From: Actinotignum schaalii
GTDB taxonomy: Bacteria; Actinomycetota; Actinomycetes; Actinomycetales; Actinomycetaceae
NCBI RefSeq assembly: GCF_028864145.1
Contig: NZ_JARBHJ010000003.1
Location: forward strand, 20,421-84,420
Reading direction: 5' to 3'
DNA: 64,000 nt
Shown here one piece after another: positions 46,297 through 54,568 of the stretch. The position numbers were made by a program, and so were the translations under genes. The notes below the pieces were generated by a model. That model had not been told where the DNA came from and made no database searches. It saw nothing but the letters and a program-made list of their open reading frames with translations. Numbering within the stretch: the first letter of the stretch is position 1; every line of letters starts with the position of its first letter.

Positions 46297-46380
46297 CAAT
46301 GCACGTGCCAGCACGATGCAAACTAACCACACGCGCATCCCAGCACGCTGCAAACTAACAACGGGTGCACGCCAGCACCC
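46278..46380 (+). repeat. Degenerate ~32-bp tandem repeats spanning the rpe 3' end
   Basis: Four related units begin at 46278, 46308, 46340 and 46372. Units two and three share CCAGCACGmTGCAAACTAAC (20 bases, one mismatch, period 32). The first unit lies in the rpe stop region (CCAACACGCC...CTAGC), and the fourth is only partly matched (CCAGCACCC...CTAAT). It looks like local duplication of the rpe end, now decaying. Confidence 0.65.
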
Positions 46381-46387
46381 GAAGGGC

Positions 46388-46393
46388 TAATAT
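46388..46393 (+). promoter_or_regulatory. Likely -10 box for the riboswitch transcript
   Basis: TAATAT, 8 bp before the riboswitch P1 stem; overlapping TATAGA (46391-46396) is an alternative. Confidence 0.45.
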
Positions 46394-46400
46394 AGAACAC

Positions 46401-46515
46401 GATGCACCGGGGTCAGTGAAAGTCTGAACCGGCGGTAACAGTCCGCGAACCACGCAAGTGGCCGATGGGGTGGAATTCCCCAACCGACGGTAACAGTCCG
46501 GATGGGAGGCGCATC
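46401..46515 (+). ncRNA. FMN riboswitch (RFN element)
   Basis: A complete RFN aptamer. The conserved strings are all present: AGTGAAAGTCTGAACCGGCG, GGTAACAGTCCGCGAACC, GGTGGAATTCCCCAACCG, and ACGGTAACAGTCCGGATGGG. P1 closes with GATGC (46401-46405) and GCATC (46511-46515). The expression platform (46516-46621) contains GGGGCTCCACGCCCC and a TTCCCG-GCCAT-CGGGAA hairpin right before the ribosome site, suggesting translational control, with binding of FMN lowering expression of the transporter genes that follow. Confidence 0.97.
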
Positions 46516-46621
46516 GAGGGGCTCCACGCCCCTGCTTCGGCTACGCTATTTCAGCGTGCCGCGGCGTCAGCGTCTCCCGGTTTCATCATTCCCGGCCATC
46601 GGGAAGGTCAGGAACCAGGAC

Positions 46622-47425
46622 GTGAACACTGTGCGCCGCAACTCTCACCCACGCCCGCGCTCGCCGCGCACCGCGTGGGTACCCGCCACCCTTGCTCTTC
46701 TCGCGGTTTTTCTCCTCTGGGTGGTGGTCACGCGAGCCCACCTGGTGCCCGAACATCTCCTTCCCGCACCCGGCGCGGTCGACCAACGCCTCGCCACCGC
46801 ACTCCTGGGAATAGGCGGGCACCCGCCCTACCTCCTCAGCGCACTGGGGAACACCCTCACCGCGGCCCTCACCGGCTGCGCCTGGGCGGCCCTCCTCGGA
46901 ATTCCCCTCGGCATTGCCCTGGCACGTTGGCGTCTCCTCAATAGCGCGCTCCAACCTTTCCTCGCCGCCTCGCAAGCCGTCCCCGCCGTGGCCCTCGCAC
47001 CCCTCCTCGTGGTGTGGATTGGCTACGGGATGCCTTCCATCGTGGTGCTCTGCACCATCATGGTGATTTTCCCGATTATCGTCTCGACCTCGGTGGGCGT
47101 GCACGCTATCGACCGCGATGTCATCGCCGCAGCTCGGCTCGACGGCGCATCCCGGCTCACCCTCCTTTTCCCCATCATCGTGCCTCTGGCAGCACCTTCC
47201 ATCCTGGCCGGCCTGCGCACCGGATTCACCCTCTCCATCACCGGCGCAGTCGTGGGCGAAATGATCATCGGGGGAGCGGGCCTGGGCACCGAACTTTCGC
47301 GTGCCCAACCCACCGGAGATATCACCGGAATGTTCGCGGTCATCGTCGTCATGGCCGCCGCAGCCATCAGCATCTACCTGCTCATCTTTACCATCGAAAA
47401 ACACGTCACAGCGGCGGTGCGTTAA
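46622..47425 (+). CDS. ribX: ABC transporter permease, riboflavin type (RibX-like)
   Basis: A 267-residue binding-protein-dependent permease with about six hydrophobic segments. The EAA loop reads AARLDGASRLTLLFPIIVPL (about residues 175-195), which contacts an ATPase. The family also contains NMT/SsuC/TauC permeases, so substrate assignment comes from the FMN riboswitch directly upstream: riboswitch-controlled pairs of this type are the RibXY riboflavin uptake systems. The GTG at 46622 follows AGGA by 8 nt and lies after the riboswitch platform; the frame is open upstream through the riboswitch. No ATP-binding subunit gene adjoins. Confidence 0.82.
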   Translation: MNTVRRNSHPRPRSPRTAWVPATLALLAVFLLWVVVTRAHLVPEHLLPAPGAVDQRLATALLGIGGHPPYLLSALGNTLTAALTGCAWAALLGIPLGIALARWRLLNSALQPFLAASQAVPAVALAPLLVVWIGYGMPSIVVLCTIMVIFPIIVSTSVGVHAIDRDVIAAARLDGASRLTLLFPIIVPLAAPSILAGLRTGFTLSITGAVVGEMIIGGAGLGTELSRAQPTGDITGMFAVIVVMAAAAISIYLLIFTIEKHVTAAVR

Positions 47426-47502
47426 CTATGGCCTCTCAAAGCCACGGCGCGCACCCCAGCAAGACCCCAGCGCATAGAAGCGCAACACAAGAAAGGACAC
47501 CC

Positions 47503-48549
47503 ATGAAACGACTCATTGCCACACTTGCGGCAGCTACCCTCGGCCTGGCCGGATGCGCGGGAGGCGCCGCGGGAGGAGGCGCGGATAAAAACGGCGAAAG
47601 CACCTCGCCCTCCGCCGCGCAGCCAAGTACCGCGAGCGCCACCGCTTCCCTCACCGTTGGCCTCACCTATGTTCCCGATATCCAATTCGCGCCCTTCTAC
47701 GTGGCCGAAGACCAGGGCTATTTCCGCGAAGCCGGGCTCGATATCACGCTGCGTCACCACGGCGCCCAAGAATCGCTCCTCGGCGCGCTTTCCAGCGGCA
47801 GCGAGGATGTGGTCTTCGCCGGAGGCGATGAAATGATGGAAGGCCGCTCCAATGGCATCGACGTGGTCAATTGGGCCACGATGTACCAGGATTACCCCGT
47901 CACTCTCATCGTCCCGGCTGATTCGCCGATCAAGAGCGCCGCCGACCTGGCCGGACGCCGCGTCGGCCTGCCCGGCCCGTACGGCGAAAACTACTATGCC
48001 CTCCAGGCGCTCATGGCCGCCCATAACTGGACCGAATCGGATATCAGCGTGAATTACATCGGCTACACCCAGGCCGCGGCCCTGGCCAGCGGGGAAGTGG
48101 ACGCGATTATCGGCTTCCGTAACTCCGATGTTCCCAGCGTGGAACGCCAGGGGGTGCCGGTGCGCACCATTGAGATGCTGCCGGGCGGACTGCCGCTGGT
48201 GGGCGTGGGACTCGGTTCGCTGCGTCCCACCGTGGATGCCCATCGCGATGATTTCACCCGCATGCTCACAGCTCTTGACCGGGCAGTGAACTTCGCGCGC
48301 AGTAACCCGAAGGAGACCGTGGAGATCACCGCGAAGTATGTGCCGGCCCTGCGTGAAGCGGATAACGCCGCCGCGGCTGAAAAAGTCCTCGCGAATACCA
48401 TCGAGCTTTACGCCGGGCGCACTCCGCTCGGAGTGCAGGATGCGCAGCGTTGGGACGCGATGGCCGCGTTCATGTCCGAGAAGCTTCTGCGCGAACCGGT
48501 TGCTGCGGCCGATGCTTTCGTTGATCTGACCGGCAGCGCCGCGCATTAA
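47503..48549 (+). CDS. ribY: Substrate-binding lipoprotein, NMT1/THI5-like (RibY-like)
   Basis: A 348-residue lipoprotein: signal peptide KRLIATLAAATLGLAGC with lipobox LAGC, a Gly/Ser linker, then a type II periplasmic-binding fold of the NMT1/THI5 group (LTVGLTYVPDIQFAPFYVAE, GYFREAGLDITLRHHGAQES, GRRVGLPGPYGENYYAL). Relatives bind thiamine precursors, riboflavin or similar rings; the FMN riboswitch points to riboflavin or a flavin. AGAAAGGAC precedes the ATG. It follows ribX by 77 bp in the same transcript. No terminator is obvious after it. Confidence 0.85.
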   Translation: MKRLIATLAAATLGLAGCAGGAAGGGADKNGESTSPSAAQPSTASATASLTVGLTYVPDIQFAPFYVAEDQGYFREAGLDITLRHHGAQESLLGALSSGSEDVVFAGGDEMMEGRSNGIDVVNWATMYQDYPVTLIVPADSPIKSAADLAGRRVGLPGPYGENYYALQALMAAHNWTESDISVNYIGYTQAAALASGEVDAIIGFRNSDVPSVERQGVPVRTIEMLPGGLPLVGVGLGSLRPTVDAHRDDFTRMLTALDRAVNFARSNPKETVEITAKYVPALREADNAAAAEKVLANTIELYAGRTPLGVQDAQRWDAMAAFMSEKLLREPVAAADAFVDLTGSAAH

Positions 48550-48594
48550 GAACGACGACGCAGCTGTGCTCCACCGGCCCATCAGGCGCGCAGC

Positions 48595-49713
48595 TCACCT
48601 CGGCTGCGCCCGCGCCACCAGCTCCCCGGCCGCGTAGCCGGCCGCGCCGGCCGCTAAAAAATTGAGGGGATCTTCGCTGAGTGAGCGTCCCATCGTGGAC
48701 AGCCGTACCGGGAAGTCCGCGAGGGCGCTCGCCACCGCATCCGCCTCCACGTTCACCCGCTCCAGGTGCGGCGCCTGGAAAAGCTCCTCCAGTTGCCCGG
48801 CCAGCCGCGCGCCCACATCCGCGGGAACCGCGCGGGAGAGCGCATCTTTACCCAGCACCGGCACCGGGCAGCGTACCGGGCAGCGCGCCACCCGCGTGAG
48901 TGCGGTAACACTGTGGTGGGAGAGCCCCAGGTGGCGCTCCCGCTTATCCGCGCTCGACATGCGCAAAGCCGCAATAGGGATTCCGCCCAGAGTGTCAGCG
49001 GCATTGAGATGCTCACCGACGCGCGTGCCAGAAAAACCCCACCGGGTATCCGTCCCCAGATTCCCCGGCCCTTGCGCCACCACGGCCACATCCGCCTGCC
49101 ACACCAGGCGCGCCGCCAACAAGGCAGTGTAAATCGTGACAGCTTCGAGCTTCCCCCCGAAGGCCTGCCCGCACGAAATTGTGCCCAGGATAAGGCCAAG
49201 ATCCTCCAGTAGCGCAGCGGTGCGGGAGAACCACGCTGGCAGAGCTCCGCCGTCGTCCATCACATATGCAATACGCGCCCCCGGCACGCGCGCACGCACC
49301 CCGGCAACAATGGCGGGAAGCGCCGAATGCAAATCCGCAGCCACCACCGGCATCCCGGCAATGGAATCCGCCTCGCGCAGCAGCTCGTGGTACGGGGAAT
49401 TCTGTTCATCCACACCCAGAGTGAGGTACTGGAGTGGGGTGTAGCGGGCCTTGACGATATGGCCGGGCGTGGGGGAGTCGGCGGGGAGCCGCTCCGGAAT
49501 CGCGCACACGAAGAAATACCCGCCGGTGCCCAGCCCGCGCGCGGCGGCACTCGCCTGGAGCAGCACAGTATCACCGGCGGCAGGTTCGCCCACGAGCTCG
49601 GGATAAGCGAGCGCCCGAGCGCGACTGCCGTCCTCAAGTTCCACCTCGGCTTCGCGCGCCCCGCGCCATGTTTTCCCCAGGGAAAGAATTTTCCCTCTGC
49701 GCCACATCATCAC
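48595..49713 (-). CDS. DUF3866 family protein
   Basis: An actinobacterial protein of unknown function (372 aa), recognised as the DUF3866 type by its opening MMWRRGKILSLGKTW..., the GGYFFVCAIPE and YTPLQYLTLGVDEQNSPYHE segments, and the glycine-rich core (VAVVAQGPGNLGTDTRWGFSG). I chose the GTG at 49713 (an ATG follows at 49710), because TAGAGT on the minus strand lies seven bases before it; the frame stays open for 60 more codons across the pafB promoter and start, which is unlikely to be coding. It is divergent from pafB with only 33 bp between starts. Confidence 0.75.
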   Translation of the reverse strand: MMMWRRGKILSLGKTWRGAREAEVELEDGSRARALAYPELVGEPAAGDTVLLQASAAARGLGTGGYFFVCAIPERLPADSPTPGHIVKARYTPLQYLTLGVDEQNSPYHELLREADSIAGMPVVAADLHSALPAIVAGVRARVPGARIAYVMDDGGALPAWFSRTAALLEDLGLILGTISCGQAFGGKLEAVTIYTALLAARLVWQADVAVVAQGPGNLGTDTRWGFSGTRVGEHLNAADTLGGIPIAALRMSSADKRERHLGLSHHSVTALTRVARCPVRCPVPVLGKDALSRAVPADVGARLAGQLEELFQAPHLERVNVEADAVASALADFPVRLSTMGRSLSEDPLNFLAAGAAGYAAGELVARAQPR

Positions 49714-49746
49714 GGCTTTAACTCTACCGTCGGCTAGGCTGGGTAC
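49714..49746. promoter_or_regulatory. 33-bp divergent promoter region, both sides leaderless
   Basis: On the plus strand TAGGCT (49735-49740) is six bases before the pafB GTG; on the minus strand TAGAGT (49726-49721) is seven bases before the DUF3866 GTG. Neither start has a ribosome site. The -35 region of each promoter must lie inside or next to the other gene's first codons. Confidence 0.6.
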
Positions 49747-50763
49747 GTGAAGCAGAAAGAGACACGCCGGCATCGCGAACGGCAGCTTGCGCTCCTCCAC
49801 ACGATTCGTCGCGGCAGTTTCCTCACCGCGGCGGAACTCATGGAGCGCATTCCGGCCTACGCCGAAGCGGGAATTGATCTGCGCACTTTCCAACGTGATA
49901 TTGACGCGCTGCGCGAAGCCGGATATCCCATTATTTTTGACGACCAGTGGCGTTATTCATACGATTCCGCTGCGCCGGTGCTCGCGCGGGTCACCGGGAT
50001 TGGGGCCGGGGTGCTCCACAGCTTGCGCTCCAGTATCGAGGCCGGCGATCCCCAAGGCGAATCGGCGCGTTTGGGGGTGGCGAAACTTCTTGCGGGCGCG
50101 CCTCCGGAAAGCGGCGACGCCGCAGCCCCCACCCACCTGCGGGTCCGGATTCCGGGCGGTGCAGCAGCGCGGGTGGTTGCGCGCGCCTTGCAGTACCGGC
50201 GCCGGGTCAGTTTCGATTACCGTCGGGGTGCTGACCTTGTCAAACATTATGAGGTGGAGCCGTGGAACTTCGCCGAACACTACGGAATGTTCTATGTGTC
50301 CGGCTTGGCACGCTCGCGGGAGAGCGGCCGCAAGGATTTCGGCCCCTGGGATGAGCGAACTTTCCGCCTCAGTCGCGTGATCTCGGGAACTCTCAGCGTG
50401 GGTGAACGGTGCGAGTTCCCCCGCGGGGAGGTAAGCGGGGAGCATTTTGACGTGGACATTATTCTGCATATTCGCGACGGCGCCGCGGCTGCCCTTGCCT
50501 CCCGCGGGGAGAAACTGAGGCGTGCGGATGCGCCGGCTGTAGCGGATGATTCGGCCCCCGCGCACGTACCGGCCCCCGCGGGCTGGACGGCCTACCGATT
50601 CTCCACCGTAGGCCTTAATCGTATTTTCGAATATCTGGCTTTTTACGGGGTGGATGTGCGCCTGGCCGCACCCGGCGAGCTGCGCGAAGAATGGGACCGC
50701 CGCGTAAACAATCTCATTAACCTGGGCGAAGCTGCCGGGCCGGGGGAGGGCGAAACTCGATGA
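49747..50763 (+). CDS. pafB: WYL-domain transcription regulator PafB
   Basis: A 338-residue regulator with an N-terminal winged helix-turn-helix (LRTFQRDIDALREAGYPI) and a WYL domain (ALQYRRRVSFDYR, EVEPWNFAEHYGMFYVSG, FRLSRV). PafB works with PafC as a heterodimer that activates DNA-repair genes after damage, sensing single-stranded DNA in mycobacteria. It overlaps pafC by 4 bases. In proteasome-bearing actinobacteria pafA precedes it; here a DUF3866 gene does. The start is a GTG from a leaderless promoter. Confidence 0.88.
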   Translation: MKQKETRRHRERQLALLHTIRRGSFLTAAELMERIPAYAEAGIDLRTFQRDIDALREAGYPIIFDDQWRYSYDSAAPVLARVTGIGAGVLHSLRSSIEAGDPQGESARLGVAKLLAGAPPESGDAAAPTHLRVRIPGGAAARVVARALQYRRRVSFDYRRGADLVKHYEVEPWNFAEHYGMFYVSGLARSRESGRKDFGPWDERTFRLSRVISGTLSVGERCEFPRGEVSGEHFDVDIILHIRDGAAAALASRGEKLRRADAPAVADDSAPAHVPAPAGWTAYRFSTVGLNRIFEYLAFYGVDVRLAAPGELREEWDRRVNNLINLGEAAGPGEGETR

Positions 50764-51974
50764 GTGCCGATATCGTCACCACCCTCGGCATGCTGCTCTA
50801 CCTGCACGAACGCCCCCAGGGCGCCACCTTGGCCGAGCTCACCGCACATTTCCAATTCCCCTCCTGGAAGCGCACCCTCGACTACCTTTGGGATGCCAAC
50901 CTGGCCGAAACCGCCGATTTCGATGTCCCCTTCGAATTGGAGTTGCCCGAGCGTGGTGCTTGCGCGGGGAGTGCGGCACAGGCGGATACGGCGGGCCGCT
51001 CGGGTAGCGCGGAGCTGCCGGAAAACATGGCGCAGGCGAATACCGCGGCAGGGCCGGAGAGCCGCGTCTACCTGCGCTCCATGACGGATGATCCGGTTAT
51101 TCCCTTCACTCTGGACGATGCGATGGTGGTAGCTGCGCTGCTCGATGCTGCCCGGGATGTCAGCGCACCCGGGCCAGCTGCTACAACCCTCACCGCCACT
51201 CGCGCCGCGCTGGGGGAGGCGGTGCGGGAAGCCGGATATGAAGGTGCGCTCTGGCCGCCCTCCCGTCCGGCCGCAGACGCAGCCACGATGAAGGCCGTGC
51301 AGGCCGCACTCCAAGGCGGCTTCTACCTCGACTTTAGCTACGAACGTGCGCTCAGCGACCCGCTTCCGCACGCGCGCGCCGGGCGCGAACACGTTATTCC
51401 CCTCGTTATCCTGGCCGGCGATGCCCCGCTGCTGCGCGCCCTCACCGAGCACGGCCTGCGCCATTTCCGCCTGGATCGCATAACCGCGGCCCGCCCCGGT
51501 GCGAAGCTCAGCAGATCGGAACGCGCGGCCGCTCGCCGGGTCCTCGCCGAGGTGGAGAAAAAAGAGAAAACGCAGCGCACCCGCGGGGAAGATACCTGGG
51601 AGCCGAACGGCACGGACGTGCGTATTATCGTCACTGGAGCCTCACGTTGGGTGGCGGAAACCCTGCCCGGAGCGCGGGTGCGCGATGCGAATGAAGAGCC
51701 CTGCATCGCGAATGCGTGTGGTGAGGTGAACATGCTCGGCGCCCCAAACGCGCGGGGCGAGGAGCTGCTCACCATTGAGGTCCGGGCCCGCTCCCTTCCC
51801 TGGCTCGTCTCACTGCTCGTGCAAATTGACGATGTGGTCGCCCTAGAACCATCGGAAGTTGCGCGCGCGGTGGCAGATTATTGCGCGCGCTTGCGCGCGA
51901 ATGAGGGCGACGACGCCGCTACGCCGGCCATCCGTGAATATACGCTGGAAAGCACACCGGAGGGGGAGCGATGA
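50760..51974 (+). CDS. pafC: WYL-domain transcription regulator PafC
   Basis: The 404-residue partner of PafB. Its N-terminal winged helix is more diverged (MSADIVTTLGMLLYLHERPQGATLAELTAHF), and the WYL domain carries LQGGFYLDFSYERA, VIPLVILAGDAPLLRALTEHGLRHFRLDRI. Two low-complexity insertions are present (after residue 60 and around 255-275). Position and coupling (ATGA with both pafB and helY) support the call. It is longer than the mycobacterial protein (about 315 aa). Confidence 0.82.
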   Translation: MSADIVTTLGMLLYLHERPQGATLAELTAHFQFPSWKRTLDYLWDANLAETADFDVPFELELPERGACAGSAAQADTAGRSGSAELPENMAQANTAAGPESRVYLRSMTDDPVIPFTLDDAMVVAALLDAARDVSAPGPAATTLTATRAALGEAVREAGYEGALWPPSRPAADAATMKAVQAALQGGFYLDFSYERALSDPLPHARAGREHVIPLVILAGDAPLLRALTEHGLRHFRLDRITAARPGAKLSRSERAAARRVLAEVEKKEKTQRTRGEDTWEPNGTDVRIIVTGASRWVAETLPGARVRDANEEPCIANACGEVNMLGAPNARGEELLTIEVRARSLPWLVSLLVQIDDVVALEPSEVARAVADYCARLRANEGDDAATPAIREYTLESTPEGER

Positions 51975-54568
51975 CGGATCTGCTACTTGAGGACTATCGG
52001 GAAAGCTACGCTAGCCGCGGGATCCACCTCGATGATTTCCAGCTGGAGGCCTGCGCGGCTCTGGGGCGCGGCCATGATGTGCTGGTATGCGCGCCCACCG
52101 GTTCGGGGAAAACGGTGGTGGCCCACTACGCGGTGTATCTGGCGTTAGCGTCGTCGAAAAAATGTATCTATACCGCACCAATAAAAGCGCTCTCCAACCA
52201 AAAATACGCCGAACTGGCGCGAGAGATTGGCGAGGAGCAGGTGGGGCTGCTCACCGGGGACCAGAGTATTAATCGCGAGGCGCAGATTCTGGTGGTGACC
52301 ACCGAAGTGCTGCGCAATATGCTGCTGCACGAATCCCCGGATATCCTTGACGTGGGCTACGCGGTTCTGGACGAAGTGCATTTTTTGGCTGATCCCGACC
52401 GCGGGCCGGTATGGGAAGAAACGATTTTGTCGCTTCCTGAGCATGTGCGTTTGGCGGCGCTTTCCGCCACGGTGGCCAATACTGAGGAACTCGCAGCGTG
52501 GATGCGCTCCGTGCGCGGGCCAACGGACGTCGTGGTATCAAAGAAACGACCCGTCCCCCTCGCGCAATACGTCAACGTGGGCCGCAAACTCTTCCCGCTT
52601 TACCGCGCAGATACTCTGGAGCCGGACCCGGCCCTCGTCAATGCGCTGGGCCGGCGCAGCGGGGAACGCAAAAAACGGGTCTCGGATCGCGAACGCCGTG
52701 CCATTATCGACAAGCTAGGCGAACGGGGCATGCTCCCGGCTATCGAATTCATTTTTTCCCGCAAAGGCTGCGATAAAGCGGTTGAAGCTTTGCTGCGCCA
52801 TAACGAAGTTCTTACCACCCGCGCCCAGCGTGCGGAGATTAAACAAGAAATCGCGGCCCTGCGTGAAACACTCACGGAATCGGATCGGCGGGCCGTGCAT
52901 TTTGAGCGGGCAGCTGCGGCACTGGAACGCGGCTACGGTGCCCATCACGCCGGGGTTTTCCCCGCTATCAAAGAGCTAACTGAACGCTTGATGGAACGCG
53001 GGCTTCTCAGTATCGTCTACGCGACCGGTACCCTGGCTCTCGGTATTGATATGCCGGTGCGCACGGTGGTCCTCGAGGAGCTCCAGCGCTGGGACGGGCA
53101 TGGTTTTGTGGATCTGAGCGCCACCGAATACACCCAGCTCATCGGGCGGGCCGGGCGGCGCGGGCGCGATACCGTGGGCTACGGGGTGGTCCTCGCTGAT
53201 GCGGAAACCGATCCGGAGTATCTGGCGGATCTGGCTTCGGGGCGGGTGGAGCCCTTGATATCCGCTTTCCAGCCCTCCTATAACACCGTGACGAATCTAC
53301 TGGCTCGCATGAGCTACGCGGCAGCGCGCGATCTGATGGGCCGCTCCTTCGCGCAATTCCAACGCAATGCCGAGCTGGGCGGCCTGGCGGCGCGGCGCGC
53401 CCGGATTCAACGCCGGGTGGACACCGAAGAAACCCGCTTGAGTTGCTCGCGCGGTGATCTGCTTGACTACCTGCGCCTGCGCGGGAATGCCGGGCGGGCC
53501 GCAAAAGCCGAACGTAAAGCCGCGAAACGGCGCTATCGGGAGCGCATCGCAAAGAGTTTCGCGGCTGTGCGCCAGGGCTACGTGTACGCTTACGCGATGG
53601 GCACCGATCTCGTTTACGCCTTGGTGCTCTCTGCCGCCCCGGACCGCGTGCGGGTGATCGATTGGTTCGGGGACCTGGCTTGGCTGTATGAAGATTCCCT
53701 CGCCTCGGAGATGCGCGAAATTGGCCCGGTCACGGTGCCTTTCGGAATGTCCACTAAAAAGGCGGTGGTGCGCGAGCAGATCGCCGAAGATATCCTCGAC
53801 CTGGTGTGCGGCCGGGCTGATCTGGGAATCGACCGGGATCTGCTAGCATCCTGGGCGCGTTTCGCCACCCCGCGCGATCCCAAAGTCGCCGCGCACCCGG
53901 TTGCTTCCTGCCCGCATCTGTACGCACACCTTGATGAGGCCCAAACCTGGGTCTCGCTGCACCACCGCATCGAGGAACTCGATCAGCGTATCGCGGCCTT
54001 CACCGATTCGGCCGGGCGGGAATTTGATGCCACGGCTGCCGTCTTGCGCGAGGTCGGGGTGCTCCAGGGTGATAATGACGCCATCCGCATGGGCCCGGGC
54101 GCCGCGCAATTACGCGAACTGCACACCGAAGCCGATCTACTCATGTACCAGTGTTTGGCGCAGCTCCCCGAAGGTAGCTTGGGCGCGCCGGCCCTAGCCG
54201 GATGGGTATCCATGTTTTTGGCTGATGAGCGCTTGGGGACTGCCTTACCGCGTGATACCCGACTCTGTGATGCGGCGCGGGTCGCTCGTGCCGAGGTACA
54301 GTACCTGCAATCCCTGGAATATCAGCATGGGATTACCCGCACCCCGGATCTCAGCCCGGGCTGCGCGGACGTGTTCGCGGCCTGGGCCGGGGGAGTGGGT
54401 CTGGAAGCCTGCTTGGAATCCGCCCGGATGACCGCCGGGGACTTCATTTCCGCAGCTCGCCGCATTATTGATGTGCTCGGGCAGGTCACGGTAGCAACTG
54501 AGGGCACCTGGCTGAGCGATATCGCGCGCCAAGCCCGTGACCTCATGCGGCGATCGGAGCTCATGTGA
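51971..54568 (+). CDS. helY: Ski2-like DEAD/DEAH helicase HelY
   Basis: An 865-residue superfamily 2 RNA/DNA helicase of the Ski2/HelY type. Motifs: Q-like FQLEACAAL, Walker A CAPTGSGKTVVAHYA (about 37-51), TAPIKALSNQKYAEL, DEVH box VLDEVHFLAD, SAT in LAALSATVANTEE, then YATGTLALGIDMPVRTVV and QLIGRAGRRGRDT in the second RecA domain. The C-terminal DSHCT-like region is present. It overlaps pafC (ATGA) and lnt (GTGA). tatA and tatC, usual between pafC and helY, are absent. Confidence 0.92.
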   Translation: MTDLLLEDYRESYASRGIHLDDFQLEACAALGRGHDVLVCAPTGSGKTVVAHYAVYLALASSKKCIYTAPIKALSNQKYAELAREIGEEQVGLLTGDQSINREAQILVVTTEVLRNMLLHESPDILDVGYAVLDEVHFLADPDRGPVWEETILSLPEHVRLAALSATVANTEELAAWMRSVRGPTDVVVSKKRPVPLAQYVNVGRKLFPLYRADTLEPDPALVNALGRRSGERKKRVSDRERRAIIDKLGERGMLPAIEFIFSRKGCDKAVEALLRHNEVLTTRAQRAEIKQEIAALRETLTESDRRAVHFERAAAALERGYGAHHAGVFPAIKELTERLMERGLLSIVYATGTLALGIDMPVRTVVLEELQRWDGHGFVDLSATEYTQLIGRAGRRGRDTVGYGVVLADAETDPEYLADLASGRVEPLISAFQPSYNTVTNLLARMSYAAARDLMGRSFAQFQRNAELGGLAARRARIQRRVDTEETRLSCSRGDLLDYLRLRGNAGRAAKAERKAAKRRYRERIAKSFAAVRQGYVYAYAMGTDLVYALVLSAAPDRVRVIDWFGDLAWLYEDSLASEMREIGPVTVPFGMSTKKAVVREQIAEDILDLVCGRADLGIDRDLLASWARFATPRDPKVAAHPVASCPHLYAHLDEAQTWVSLHHRIEELDQRIAAFTDSAGREFDATAAVLREVGVLQGDNDAIRMGPGAAQLRELHTEADLLMYQCLAQLPEGSLGAPALAGWVSMFLADERLGTALPRDTRLCDAARVARAEVQYLQSLEYQHGITRTPDLSPGCADVFAAWAGGVGLEACLESARMTAGDFISAARRIIDVLGQVTVATEGTWLSDIARQARDLMRRSELM

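Noticed and set aside
46278-46380. A small CRISPR array
   Set aside because: Only two good copies, period 32 with a 20-base core leaves 12-base spacers, the units decay at both ends, one overlaps rpe, and there are no cas genes.
49714-49893. A 60-codon N-terminal extension of the DUF3866 gene
   Set aside because: It would run through the pafB promoter and first codons and has no similarity to the family; the starts at 49713/49710 fit better.
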